A stretch of DNA of 41,605 nucleotides from assembly GCA_020627945.1 (NCBI GenBank), contig JAHDFW010000008.1:1-41605 (forward strand), written 5' to 3'. The translations under genes were made by a program, and so were the position numbers. Under the pieces are notes generated by a model, which was given only the letters and a program-made list of their open reading frames with translations, ran no database searches and was not told where the DNA came from. How positions within the stretch are numbered: position 1 is the stretch's first letter; each line of letters starts with the position of its first letter. Origin of the DNA: Cytophagales bacterium (GTDB taxonomy: Bacteria; Bacteroidota; Bacteroidia; Cytophagales; JAHDFW01). This document shows, one piece after another, positions 17,001 through 26,620 of the stretch.

Positions 17001-18947
17001 TTAATAAGTTAATCCATACCCCACTTCGTACAACAATTTAGCACTTGGCTTCTTAATATCTTCAATTTTATCGTACCACGGCATTGGCACTTTACCAACA
17101 AAATTCTTCTTTCCTGTCAACACGTTAGTAATTGCACTACCACCTTCCGATCCTGGTAAATATGCCATAACCGCTGCGTCCCAGTTTCCAATATGACGGT
17201 CCAGGTCTACTAAATGTCTTCCTGCCAACATTACACAAACCACTGGTTTTCCAGATTTTTGAGCAGCAGCTATTGCATCCTTATTACCTTCATGAGCATG
17301 TGTACCCGTAAGTGACAAATCATCTGAATCTCCTTGCATTTCAGCATATGGTCTTTCGGACAAAACCAACAATACGACGTCCGCTTCATTTGCACGAGTT
17401 TCATCGGTAATAATTTCCATTTTGTTTTCCCCAGCAGCAGCATTCAAACCTTCTAAAATAGTAACACCTTCGGTATGTCGTTTACCATCCTTATCAACTC
17501 CTCCTTGCCATTCAATGGTCCATCCACCACATTGTAACCCTATATTATTTGATCCCTCTCCTATTAATAATACTTTAGAACCTTCTTTCAATGGTAATGC
17601 TCCGTTATCATTTTTAAGTAAAACCATAGATTGTTCGCCCAACGCTGTTGCAACAGATTTTGCCTCATTACTTCTCAATTGAGTCGCTTTATTCTGATTA
17701 ACTCTTTGTGCAGGATCTTCAAATAAACCTGACTCAAACTTCACTCTTAATATTCTGGTAACAGCATTATCAATTCTTTCTAGGCTAATATTACCGTCGT
17801 TTACATTTTTCACCAACAATTCCAATGCCTCCTTCCACTTCTCTGGTTCCATAAGCATATCAACACCAGCATTTACTGAAGTAGCAATTTGCTGCTCAAA
17901 AGTTTGATTAGGAATTTCATGAATCGCTTGCCAATCAGAAATTAAGAAACCTTCGAATCCCATTTCTCCTTTTAACACTTTGTTCATCAAGCTGTCATGA
18001 GCATGCATTTTAACGCCATTGATAAGACTGTAGGAAGGCATTACCGTTTGAACTTTTTGATCTAGTTGAGCTCGGTAAGGAGGTAACAATTCATTAGTTA
18101 ACTCTTCATTAGTGATTTCAGTGTTACCTCGATCCACTTTTTCTCCAAGACCTGTCCCGTAAGTGGTTCCTCCATCTCCAATGTAGTGCTTAGCACAAGC
18201 AACCATATTGACACTCATTGCTCCTTTGGTATAAGCTCTTCCTAGTTTAGAAATAATATTATGATCCGTTGAAAAACTCTCATACGTTCTACCCCAACGA
18301 GGATCACGTGCTAATGCTAAACAAGGAGAGAAATTCCAATTAATACCTGTCATAAATACCTCCTGAGAAGTTAGTTTCCCCATAAGAAACATTAATGAAT
18401 CATTATTTGCTGCTCCAAGACCAATATTGTGTGGATAGATCGTAGCCCCTCTAACATTGGAATGTCCATGAACTGCATCAATACCATAAATTAGTGGAAT
18501 TTTCAGTTTTCGTTTGTAAGCAGCAGACTGATAATCAGTTATCATCATTTGCCAATCCTCAATTTCATTATCTCCTGGCAGAGACCCTCCTCCACTTAAT
18601 AGCGATCCAAGACCATATTGTTCAATATCATCATCAGAAACGTGCTTACGTTCACCTTGAATCATTTGAGCACATTTCTCTTCTAGAGACATTCTGCTCA
18701 TCAGATCTTTAATTCTATCATCGATGGATGCTTCTTCATTTAGGTAAACAGCCTGTGAATCTTCTTTGGTCCAATAATTACCTCTAAACTGTGAATCGTA
18801 AGAAGCATTAATAGCTGTTGTAACCGTTGCGGCGGTATTGTCTCCACTGTTGTTTGAAGATGTTTCACATCCGAAAATTGCTATTGATGCAATTCCAACT
18901 AATGCATAGTTTTTAAGTTTGGTTAAGCAGTTATTCCTGTGTGTCAT
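17001..18947 (-). CDS. GH3 beta-glucosidase / exo-beta-glucanase lipoprotein
   Basis: A 648-residue family GH3 enzyme with a lipobox (AIFGC, Cys27). The N-terminal barrel covers about residues 60-400, with DAVHGHSN, PRWGRTYESF and the KHYIGDGGT substrate-loop motif. The nucleophile is Asp338 in GFLISDWQ. The C-terminal sandwich (about 440-648) contains VLLIGEGSN and PYAEMQGD, the segment that carries the general acid in plant and bacterial exo-beta-glucanases. There is no fibronectin III domain, so it is the shorter exo-1,3/1,4-glucanase-like type. It would release glucose from oligosaccharides made by the GH16 and GH5 enzymes, in the periplasm or at the surface depending on lipoprotein sorting. 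Last gene of the locus, separated from GH5 by a 113-bp gap with a hairpin. Confidence 0.93.
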   Translation of the reverse strand: MTHRNNCLTKLKNYALVGIASIAIFGCETSSNNSGDNTAATVTTAINASYDSQFRGNYWTKEDSQAVYLNEEASIDDRIKDLMSRMSLEEKCAQMIQGERKHVSDDDIEQYGLGSLLSGGGSLPGDNEIEDWQMMITDYQSAAYKRKLKIPLIYGIDAVHGHSNVRGATIYPHNIGLGAANNDSLMFLMGKLTSQEVFMTGINWNFSPCLALARDPRWGRTYESFSTDHNIISKLGRAYTKGAMSVNMVACAKHYIGDGGTTYGTGLGEKVDRGNTEITNEELTNELLPPYRAQLDQKVQTVMPSYSLINGVKMHAHDSLMNKVLKGEMGFEGFLISDWQAIHEIPNQTFEQQIATSVNAGVDMLMEPEKWKEALELLVKNVNDGNISLERIDNAVTRILRVKFESGLFEDPAQRVNQNKATQLRSNEAKSVATALGEQSMVLLKNDNGALPLKEGSKVLLIGEGSNNIGLQCGGWTIEWQGGVDKDGKRHTEGVTILEGLNAAAGENKMEIITDETRANEADVVLLVLSERPYAEMQGDSDDLSLTGTHAHEGNKDAIAAAQKSGKPVVCVMLAGRHLVDLDRHIGNWDAAVMAYLPGSEGGSAITNVLTGKKNFVGKVPMPWYDKIEDIKKPSAKLLYEVGYGLTY

Positions 18948-19001
18948 AGTGTTAATATAACTTTTAGTTACCGTTTGTATGTTTTTTGATTAATTATAAT
19001 T

Positions 19002-19036
19002 AAAAATGCAGGCTAAATAAGACATAACCTGCATTT
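19002..19036 (-). terminator. Hairpin between GH5 and GH3 (attenuating terminator)
   Basis: AAATGCAGG (19004-19012) and CCTGCATTT (19028-19036) form a 9-bp stem with a 15-nt loop; on the minus strand it ends in five T. The long loop and short T-run suggest partial termination, so GH3 may be transcribed at a lower level or from its own promoter. Confidence 0.6.
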
Positions 19037-19060
19037 CAATATTCTTGTATTAATAATTAT

Positions 19061-21109
19061 TTATTTCATGTATTGAACTCTCTGAACTATTCTTCCTCCA
19101 TTCTCCCCCTCAATCATTACCAAATAAGTACCTGATGTCAAATTTAACTCTGCTAAATCAAGTTTATGAAAAAGTGAATTCGAGTAAAATTGTGCGTCTG
19201 AAATGGTTAAAACTCTTCCGGTAAGATCAATCAATTTGACTGCATAATTTCCTGCAGGCACCGAAGCTGAAATACTAATCTGACCTTCTGTAGGATTTGG
19301 AGCAATAACCATACTAGAGCGGTCTAGAAGTTCATTCGTACTTTGAACTAATCCTTCGTATTGGAACGTAAATTTATTAACATCGAAACCTCCCTCTAAT
19401 ATTGTAAAGTAGAACGCGCTTTGTCCTTTTTCTAAATACACAAAACCACCAAACATATCTGAGTATGCGTTGAAACCTCCAGTAGAGTTAATATCGATAG
19501 ATCCGCCAGACCCGCTATCGGTGCTTACCGTAAACTTTCCTTCTCCATCTGAAGCTGCTCTAACCGTAACTTTATACCATCCTGTACTATCAACGTTCAC
19601 AGTATACTTCATCCATTCAGAGGGCTCTGTCCATCCCACATGATATCCATTTCCCTCAAAGTCATTATCTGCAGATATATCGGTTCCAGAATTTCTATAC
19701 GCCCAACCTTGATTATAGAATCCTTTTCCAAAATTCGCATAATCAACATCATACAAAGCTTCTCCTACAGCTCCCATATCAAAATCTGTAGCCATTACCT
19801 CTCCGGGTAAATTATGCTCTTTATAAGGATAAGTTGCATCACCTCCAGGGTTACCAACCAAAGAATATACCATATCCATATTAAAAGAACAATTGGCCAC
19901 ATTACTTGAATCACTAATAGCTAACAAGGCTTCCATTGCATAAGCAGAATCTGGAGCTGTTCCTCCATCTCTCCAATATTGAGAAACCACATCATATTTT
20001 GCATCATGAGGCACTTCAAAAATAGAAGATATGGAACCTATTTTTTTAGTTCCCCACCAAGCCCAGCCTACGCCATGCCTTTCACATTCTTCCACCAATT
20101 GAATAAACCATTGATTAGAGTTTTCACCTGTTTCTCCCAACCATAAAGGTACATTGTAGTCTCTTCTATAATCTAACATCCATCCAAATCCTACATCACT
20201 CCAGTATTTATGAAAACTAAACACGATATTATCATTTGCAGCCATCATAGACCGCAACGTAGGGCTCCATGAATTTGCGTACCAATTTCCTTCAACAATT
20301 ATCATATGATTCGTATCTACCTTACGTATCGAATCAATAGCTCTTTGATATGTGCTGGGTAAAACTGAGTCTGGATTTTGGTAACCATAATGAGGTCCAC
20401 TACCTGTCACCGTACATCCTGGCAACCAAGCTTCACTAGTACTATTATATGAATTCACATCGAAGTTCCAATTTGGTTCATTAGCCAAATCATATCCCGC
20501 TACCCATGGATTATCTTTAAATCGTTCCGCAATTTTTTGCCAAATCTCAGCAAATCGCTTTTGATTCTCCTCAGATTCATACAACGAACATTTTTCAGGA
20601 TTATAGTCACTAATCTCCGAATTTCTCCCTTGACCTCCTGGAGCACCATGCATATCAAAAATCACCCACATTCTATTCGCTGCACACCACGAAACTAACG
20701 AGTCAAATTCTACAAACCCTTTTTCCAAATAAACTCCAGCAGAGTCTCTAGGACTTAACCACTTATAATGAAAAGCCGCACGAACACTATTAAATCCCCA
20801 GGCCGCCATACTATCTATGTCACCTTTCGTAAAGTAATTGGCTCTCCACTCATCATAGAATTTTAATTCCGAATCCTCACCTACAAGTTCTCTCACTGCT
20901 TCCTCCACATCTTGATGAGAAGAAACACGACCTGAATTCATCATGTATCCCTCTTGAAGTAACCAATTGTTGGTATTAAGTCCTTTAAGGATAACTACTC
21001 TGCCACTATCGTCCACGATATCAACACCACTGGTCTTTAACATTTGACCAGTGGCATTAATTGTGAACAATACCAATAAGCTAAGTGGTATAATAAGTGC
21101 TTTTTTCAT
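19061..21109 (-). CDS. GH5 endo-glycanase with CBM6-like module and T9SS sorting domain
   Basis: The 682-residue protein has a signal peptide (to INATGQ) and a GH5 barrel (about 22-400). The acid/base is Glu211 in DLANEPNW and the nucleophile Glu326 in WLGETGEN, with FDMHGAPGGQ on an earlier strand. A CBM6-like beta-sandwich module follows (about 440-580; YHVGWTEPSEWMKYTVNVD, then GGFDVNKFTFQ). The C-terminus (about 600-682; IAPNPTEGQISI ... DLTGRVL ... GTYLV) is a type A T9SS sorting domain, so the enzyme is exported across the outer membrane and attached or released. GH5 is broad (cellulase, mannanase, beta-1,3/1,4-glucanase); the neighbours favour a beta-glucan. It follows the RCC1-CBM6 gene by 18 bp. 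Confidence 0.88.
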   Translation of the reverse strand: MKKALIIPLSLLVLFTINATGQMLKTSGVDIVDDSGRVVILKGLNTNNWLLQEGYMMNSGRVSSHQDVEEAVRELVGEDSELKFYDEWRANYFTKGDIDSMAAWGFNSVRAAFHYKWLSPRDSAGVYLEKGFVEFDSLVSWCAANRMWVIFDMHGAPGGQGRNSEISDYNPEKCSLYESEENQKRFAEIWQKIAERFKDNPWVAGYDLANEPNWNFDVNSYNSTSEAWLPGCTVTGSGPHYGYQNPDSVLPSTYQRAIDSIRKVDTNHMIIVEGNWYANSWSPTLRSMMAANDNIVFSFHKYWSDVGFGWMLDYRRDYNVPLWLGETGENSNQWFIQLVEECERHGVGWAWWGTKKIGSISSIFEVPHDAKYDVVSQYWRDGGTAPDSAYAMEALLAISDSSNVANCSFNMDMVYSLVGNPGGDATYPYKEHNLPGEVMATDFDMGAVGEALYDVDYANFGKGFYNQGWAYRNSGTDISADNDFEGNGYHVGWTEPSEWMKYTVNVDSTGWYKVTVRAASDGEGKFTVSTDSGSGGSIDINSTGGFNAYSDMFGGFVYLEKGQSAFYFTILEGGFDVNKFTFQYEGLVQSTNELLDRSSMVIAPNPTEGQISISASVPAGNYAVKLIDLTGRVLTISDAQFYSNSLFHKLDLAELNLTSGTYLVMIEGENGGRIVQRVQYMK

Positions 21110-21127
21110 CTTTTTTCTTTTACAGGA

Positions 21128-24100
21128 TTACTTTCTAAGAAGTTTAAACGACTCAGTATGATCCTTAAATCTAACCTGCATGAACATCATTCCTTTAAAG
21201 TGAGGTGCGAAATCATTCACATTCAATTTATGAGTTCCAGGACGCAATTCGCTATTGTAAATTACTTCTCCTCTGATTCCAGTGAGAATAACTTGTGCAG
21301 TTTCTTCTAACTTAACAGATAACTGATGTTCAAATGGATTAGGATATACTTTAGAAAGTGATACATCCTGATCTGTAATTCCTCCAATAGAGCCATTAAT
21401 TTCTACCAATGTATAGTTGAAATTGAATCCTCCGTCTGTCATATAAACAGTCATCACATCTTCACCAAGTTGAGTAAAGTTTACGCTATCAATTGTTACG
21501 GAAGCCCAAGTTTGCCAACCTCCTGTATCACCAAAAGTAATACTGTCGTCGATTGCTTGGTTATCGAAAGTAACTCTAATAGAACCACCCATTCCCCATT
21601 GTCCTGGATCCGATGCTACTCTTAGGTGTAATTTACCCATTCCAGTATCTCTAACATCCACTACGTATTTCAGCCACTCTCCTTCGTTGATGAAACCAAC
21701 ATTAATACCTCCAAGTGAATCTTCACACGCTTCGATCTCAACGTCTTCTTCAACACGATACACCGCATTAGTTCCTCCTTGATTATGACCTGCTTCAGAG
21801 TCACTATATCCAACTCCTTCTCCACCTAGTGCATAATCTTCCGCTTGCACATATCCTGGCACTGCAATCAATTGACCATTAAATGGTTGAAGTGTATCCG
21901 GAACAACTTCTATTTCAAAGTTATTCAGACTAAAGCCTCCGTCTAAGAAATACAAGGTTACTGTATCAGGACCAAGTGTCGTATATACTTGATCAGATAA
22001 TGTTTGTGTTGACCATATTTGAGATCCTCCAGTTGGTCCAAAAACTATAGTATCATCTATAGCTTGGTTTTCCATTGTTACTCGAATGGTTCCACCACCT
22101 CCACCAACGCTAGACGCAACTCGGAAGTTAATATTACCTTTACCTGTATTCTCGAAATCAACAATATACTTAATCCATTCACCAGTATTAATGTAGTTGA
22201 TATTCAAACCACCATCTACGTCTGAACAGTTTTCTAGTTCTATATCTATTTCTGGTCTATAACTTGGATTGGTTTCAGAATTTTCATGATCTAATTCTTG
22301 ATCATTATAAGCTAAACTTTGACCACCTTCAGCAAAATCTTCAGCTTCTACAGTATCTGGAACTGGAATTGGAGTAGCATTAAATGCTTCCAATTTTGGC
22401 GGTTCAGGTACAGCGATAGGCTCATAAACCAAATGATTAAAGTTAAACCCTCCTTGCAATAAGTGTACATAAACTGTATCAGGCCCCAAAGTAGTAAGGG
22501 TTTGATTTACTAAAGAAGCATTAATCCAGTCTTGCCAAGCACCAGATGCACCAAAAGAGATAGAATCGTGTATTGGGTTGTTGGTCATCATAACCTCAAT
22601 TTTACCTCCAGCTGATTCTGAAGCAACTCTAAAATGAAGATTGACAAGACCAGTATCGGTTACATCAACAACATACTTTAACCATTCGCCATCCGAAGTA
22701 AAACCAACATTGATTCCTCCTCCGATGTCCATACAGTCTTCAATTTCTACATCCTGTTCAACTCTATATGCAGGAACAGACCAACCAAGAGCATGACCTG
22801 TGTCAGCATCAAAATAAGCTACACCCATTCCTCCTTCACCATAATCCTCCGCTTGCACAGTATCTGTTGGAATAGAAATAGGCACTCCTTTATAAGCCGA
22901 AACAATACCAGATGTATCAACAACGTACTCAATTTCAAACGAGTTTAGGTTGAAACCTCCATCTAACATATAAAGAGTAATTGTATCAGGACCTGTAGAA
23001 ATAAAAGATAAATCACTTAAAGTTTCAGTTACCCATGTTTGTAAACCTCCTGTGGAACCAAAAGTAATGGTATCATCAATGCCCTGATTCTCCATAGTGA
23101 TTCTAATTGAACCACCTGCGCCAGCGACGTCTGAAGCTACTCTAAAGTTCACATTACCATTACCAGGGCTTTGGAAATCAACGATATATTTAATCCACTC
23201 TCCTGTATTGATATTAGTAATATTTAAACCTCCATCAGCGTCCGAACAGTTTTCCATCTCAATATCAACTTCCGTACGATAAACAGGGTTTGTACCTGCA
23301 GTCTCATGACCAGCTTCTTGATCCATATAAGCCAAACCTTCTCCACCTTCAGCATAATCCTCTGCTTGAACAGTATCAGGTACTGGAATTGGTGTTGAAT
23401 TGAACGCTTCCAATTTTGGAGGTTCTGGAACAGCAAGCAACTCATAACTAAAATGATTGAAATTGAAACCTGCTTGTAAATATTCTATGTATACTGTATC
23501 TGGTCCTAAAGTATTTAACGTTTGATTAGTTAAACTAACCGTTGTCCAAACTTGCCAACCTCCTGTTGCAGGAAATGAAATTGAATCATCAATTGGGTTA
23601 TTATTCATTCTGATGTAAATCTTACCACCAGCAGATTCAGATGCGACTCTAAAATTAACATTTACCAGACCAGTATCTTTTACATCTACTATGTACATAA
23701 GCCATTCTCCATCCGCAGTAAATCCAATATTAATACCATTCCCCACATCATTGCATGATTCTATTTCTACATCTGTTTCAGTTCTATATGCAGGGACACC
23801 CCAACCTAACGCATGCCCTGGCTCATTATCATGGTATGCAACACCTTCACCCCCTTCCGCATAATCCTCTGCTTGAACAGTATCTGGTATTGGAATTAGA
23901 CTATCTAAAAAAGCTGTCGGTAAAATAACAGGTGGTGGTGGAGCTGCACCTGTGTCAATTACTACACCATTATCTTTGATGGTACAAACATCTGCCATTT
24001 CTACATAAATCGAATCAGCTGAAGTCGATGCGGCGACATCTCCCAAACCAATAGTGCTTGATCCCCATGAAACCACTGTAGAATCGGTAAGAACTCCTAT

Positions 24101-25132
24101 CGAGTAATTTCCACCCATTGCAAAATCTCTTAGTTTGGCTCCATGAAATACTGTAGTTAAAGCTGGAGTAGTTATTGGGTTAGGTTGTCCTGGACCTACG
24201 CCAAGTTGATTAGCATTATTAGTTCCCCATGCGTATAAATCTCCAAATTTAGTAAGAGCTCCTGCTTGTTTGTTGTAAGCTGAAATTTTAATCACAGAAT
24301 CAGCTATCCAAATAATAAGTGATTTTGGAATATCATTTTCAAAAGAACCTCTTCCTAATTGGCCCGAATCATTCGCTCCCCATGTATAAACTGTTCCATC
24401 TGCAGTTAAGGCCATGGAAAAATTAACTCCTGCAGCAATTTGAACAACTCCAGTAAGTCCAAGACATTGAACTGGTAAAGAGTCTTGATTTCCTGCTCCT
24501 ACCGTATTATTACCTAATTGACCAAGTCCGTTGCTTCCAAGTGCCCAAACCGTACTATCAGCTCTCAGAATCAGCATATGGTTTAAACCGCAAGCTACTG
24601 CTATACCATCGGAAACTCCAGGAATTTGCTGAGGCACGCCATTGTCCGTTGTAGTTCCATTACCTAATTGACCACCAGCATTATGCCCCCATGCCCAAAC
24701 CGTTCCGTCATCCTGCACCGCTGCAGACATTTTTTCACCAGCGTCAATATGTATAACTGAAGATACATTTGGTATCTTTGTTAAAGCTGGCAGTGTAGCC
24801 AAATTAAAGTCAGCCGCCTGTTTGTTTAAATTTAAACCCGCTGCCCATACAGAGCTATCTGTAGCTAATACTACGGAGTGTGCTTGTCCTGCGGCCACCA
24901 TACTCACCCCTCCAAGTGTTGCTTGAGAACCATTTTTAACTCCCACCGGTTCATTAACAGTATTACCTAATCCTAATGATCCTGGTCCATTACTCCCTTG
25001 TACAACCAAACTATCATCTTCGCAGACATATAATACATGCCCACCACCAACATCCATAAGCTGTGCGGAGGAGTTTAAATTTGCTGCAACTAAAACTATA
25101 ATTGCTGCTAGAAATTTGTAAAGTAACTTCAT
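21128..25132 (-). CDS. RCC1 propeller plus five CBM6 modules, T9SS cargo
   Basis: A 1334-residue secreted protein with no recognisable catalytic domain. A signal peptide (to NSSAQ) precedes an RCC1-type beta-propeller (about 30-385), seen as repeats such as WAWGHNAGGQLGNGT, WALGSNGLGQLGNN, YTWGANDSGQLGRG and YAWGTNNANQLGVG. Five CBM6 modules start near residues 407, 577, 749, 918 and 1086; each opens with PxPDTVQAEDYxEGG and closes with a GGF(N/S)xNxFxxE-like strand. The C-terminal 80 residues (VYPNPFEHQLSVKL ... KGMMFMQVRF) are a type A T9SS sorting domain. Likely role: surface glycan capture or scaffold for the GH5 and GH16 enzymes (inference). Genes on either side lie 11 and 18 bp away, so it belongs to the operon. 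Confidence 0.88.
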   Translation of the reverse strand: MKLLYKFLAAIIVLVAANLNSSAQLMDVGGGHVLYVCEDDSLVVQGSNGPGSLGLGNTVNEPVGVKNGSQATLGGVSMVAAGQAHSVVLATDSSVWAAGLNLNKQAADFNLATLPALTKIPNVSSVIHIDAGEKMSAAVQDDGTVWAWGHNAGGQLGNGTTTDNGVPQQIPGVSDGIAVACGLNHMLILRADSTVWALGSNGLGQLGNNTVGAGNQDSLPVQCLGLTGVVQIAAGVNFSMALTADGTVYTWGANDSGQLGRGSFENDIPKSLIIWIADSVIKISAYNKQAGALTKFGDLYAWGTNNANQLGVGPGQPNPITTPALTTVFHGAKLRDFAMGGNYSIGVLTDSTVVSWGSSTIGLGDVAASTSADSIYVEMADVCTIKDNGVVIDTGAAPPPPVILPTAFLDSLIPIPDTVQAEDYAEGGEGVAYHDNEPGHALGWGVPAYRTETDVEIESCNDVGNGINIGFTADGEWLMYIVDVKDTGLVNVNFRVASESAGGKIYIRMNNNPIDDSISFPATGGWQVWTTVSLTNQTLNTLGPDTVYIEYLQAGFNFNHFSYELLAVPEPPKLEAFNSTPIPVPDTVQAEDYAEGGEGLAYMDQEAGHETAGTNPVYRTEVDIEMENCSDADGGLNITNINTGEWIKYIVDFQSPGNGNVNFRVASDVAGAGGSIRITMENQGIDDTITFGSTGGLQTWVTETLSDLSFISTGPDTITLYMLDGGFNLNSFEIEYVVDTSGIVSAYKGVPISIPTDTVQAEDYGEGGMGVAYFDADTGHALGWSVPAYRVEQDVEIEDCMDIGGGINVGFTSDGEWLKYVVDVTDTGLVNLHFRVASESAGGKIEVMMTNNPIHDSISFGASGAWQDWINASLVNQTLTTLGPDTVYVHLLQGGFNFNHLVYEPIAVPEPPKLEAFNATPIPVPDTVEAEDFAEGGQSLAYNDQELDHENSETNPSYRPEIDIELENCSDVDGGLNINYINTGEWIKYIVDFENTGKGNINFRVASSVGGGGGTIRVTMENQAIDDTIVFGPTGGSQIWSTQTLSDQVYTTLGPDTVTLYFLDGGFSLNNFEIEVVPDTLQPFNGQLIAVPGYVQAEDYALGGEGVGYSDSEAGHNQGGTNAVYRVEEDVEIEACEDSLGGINVGFINEGEWLKYVVDVRDTGMGKLHLRVASDPGQWGMGGSIRVTFDNQAIDDSITFGDTGGWQTWASVTIDSVNFTQLGEDVMTVYMTDGGFNFNYTLVEINGSIGGITDQDVSLSKVYPNPFEHQLSVKLEETAQVILTGIRGEVIYNSELRPGTHKLNVNDFAPHFKGMMFMQVRFKDHTESFKLLRK
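21395..23915 (-). repeat. Five tandem CBM6-coding repeats, about 510 bp each
   Basis: Modules 1 and 3 resemble each other (GHALGW...VPAYR, SAGGKI, NNPI.DSISF) and modules 2 and 4 resemble each other (NTGEWIKYIVDF, TMENQ.IDDTI, LDGGF.LN.FEIE). The linker AVPEPPKLEAFN recurs after modules 1 and 3. A two-module unit was therefore duplicated; the fifth shares features of both types. Confidence 0.8.
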
Positions 25133-25143
25133 AATTTTACTGG

Positions 25144-26544
25144 TTAATTTTCTATAATAATACTTCTGGTTTCTCTGTGCATTTCACTGTCCGTTATTTC
25201 CAACAGATAATATCCGTCAGGTAAGTTAAGGGTTTTAAGTGAAAAATTTGTGCTTAATTGTTCTAATTTACGGGTTAACAATTCTCTGCCTGTTAAATCA
25301 AATAATTTCATTCGAAGGTTTTCGAAATCGGTGCTTGAACCAACCCATTTTATATTAAGATAATCTTTTGTTGGAACTGGAGAGATAACTAAATTACTAA
25401 AGATACCTTGAGTATGAACTTCCACTATGTCAGAGTAACCCTTATTTCCTCCTTCGGTCAAAACTTCCAGTTTATAGTAGTACGTTTTAGCAGCCTCATA
25501 ATCATGATCAAAAGTTATGTAGTTATTCACATATGCATTAGGTTCATTTGCACCATCAATCTCTCTAAAATGCTTAAAATTAACTCCATCTTCACTTTTA
25601 TAAAGATTGAACTTATCAACTGGCTCTCCTTCCTCTACTCTCCAGTTTACTACTATTTTATCTCCTTTCTGAGCAGCATCGAACCAAAAACTCTTTGCGG
25701 TCATAGGAATAATACCACAAGCACCTCCAGCACCAACACATGGACTTGCAGTGGAATATGGAGACGTAAAGTCTTTGTCGCATACCACAAAGGCGATACT
25801 AGCATCAAACTCAACTTGTATTGCACCAGCATTTAATGCAGATTCACATCCAAAACAGAACGCAGCCTCTGCATCTACAGTTAAAAAACTAGGGATCACG
25901 TCAAAGCCTACCGTATTCCTGGAACCATGCATATTATAACACAACCCCGTAGCTGTAAAAGGTAAAGGAGCTTCCCATGTCCCATTGGTACCTGCTCCAG
26001 CCTGCTCCGTATATGTATGATTTCCTCCTGTAGCTCCACAGTCATTGTTATCCGCCGCATCTAATGACACATTCATAGAAGTTGCAGTTGCAGTACTATA
26101 ATCACCTACATTAGCAAAAATACCTTCGAAATAATCTTCGCAACATTCTCCTAAACCGCTTCCAGCAAAATCCCAAGTCACACTTTGAATAGTAAAAGAA
26201 TATTCAAATGCTACGGGAGCAGGTACACCCGTTGCGCCAATACATGTATTCCAAGTCCATTCAGAATCATAGGCTGGTAAATCGTGCTCAAAACCGATAC
26301 TAGGGCGCTGAGGACAAGGTCCACCACAACCTGAATTAAAAAACTCGTTTCGGTCTGCTTTAATCGTCATATCTGCGCAAGTCTCATCCCAACTATAAGA
26401 GTAGGACTGATAAGTTTTTACTGCTCCATTACATTGCCCATATGCCTTATTAGCATGCAACGTAAATAGAACCACTGTAACCATAAAAGCTCCCAAAAGA
26501 ACTGATATATCTCCACATGATTTTAAAACTTTATTAACCCTCAT
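25144..26544 (-). CDS. Cys-rich secreted protein with T9SS sorting domain, function unknown
   Basis: The 466-residue product has a signal peptide ending at NKAYGQ. Residues 37-285 form a Cys- and Trp-rich region (SGCGGPCPQRP, GLGECCEDYFEG, FCFGCESAL, CVGAGGACG) that I do not recognise. A fibronectin-like segment follows (about 290-375; DKFNLYKSEDGVNFKHFREI, YYYKLEVLTEGG). The C-terminus is a type A T9SS domain (ISPVPTKDYLNIKWVG, LFDLTGREL, PDGYYLLEITD). Its place between GH16 and the CBM6 protein, with an 11-bp gap downstream, makes it part of the locus: a candidate new glycan-binding or degrading domain. The hydrophobic start is long (about 36 residues). Confidence 0.75.
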   Translation of the reverse strand: MRVNKVLKSCGDISVLLGAFMVTVVLFTLHANKAYGQCNGAVKTYQSYSYSWDETCADMTIKADRNEFFNSGCGGPCPQRPSIGFEHDLPAYDSEWTWNTCIGATGVPAPVAFEYSFTIQSVTWDFAGSGLGECCEDYFEGIFANVGDYSTATATSMNVSLDAADNNDCGATGGNHTYTEQAGAGTNGTWEAPLPFTATGLCYNMHGSRNTVGFDVIPSFLTVDAEAAFCFGCESALNAGAIQVEFDASIAFVVCDKDFTSPYSTASPCVGAGGACGIIPMTAKSFWFDAAQKGDKIVVNWRVEEGEPVDKFNLYKSEDGVNFKHFREIDGANEPNAYVNNYITFDHDYEAAKTYYYKLEVLTEGGNKGYSDIVEVHTQGIFSNLVISPVPTKDYLNIKWVGSSTDFENLRMKLFDLTGRELLTRKLEQLSTNFSLKTLNLPDGYYLLEITDSEMHRETRSIIIEN

Positions 26545-26620
26545 AGTAATTGTAATTATTACGTAAAGATTTTCATACCCTCCCCAGTTCAGAAAATCTC
26601 ATTCATTCCTATTTAATTCG

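Noticed and set aside
25408-25836. 142-codon plus-strand frame opposite the Cys-rich T9SS protein
   Set aside because: The minus-strand product has a signal peptide and sorting domain; the plus translation is composition-driven with no domain.
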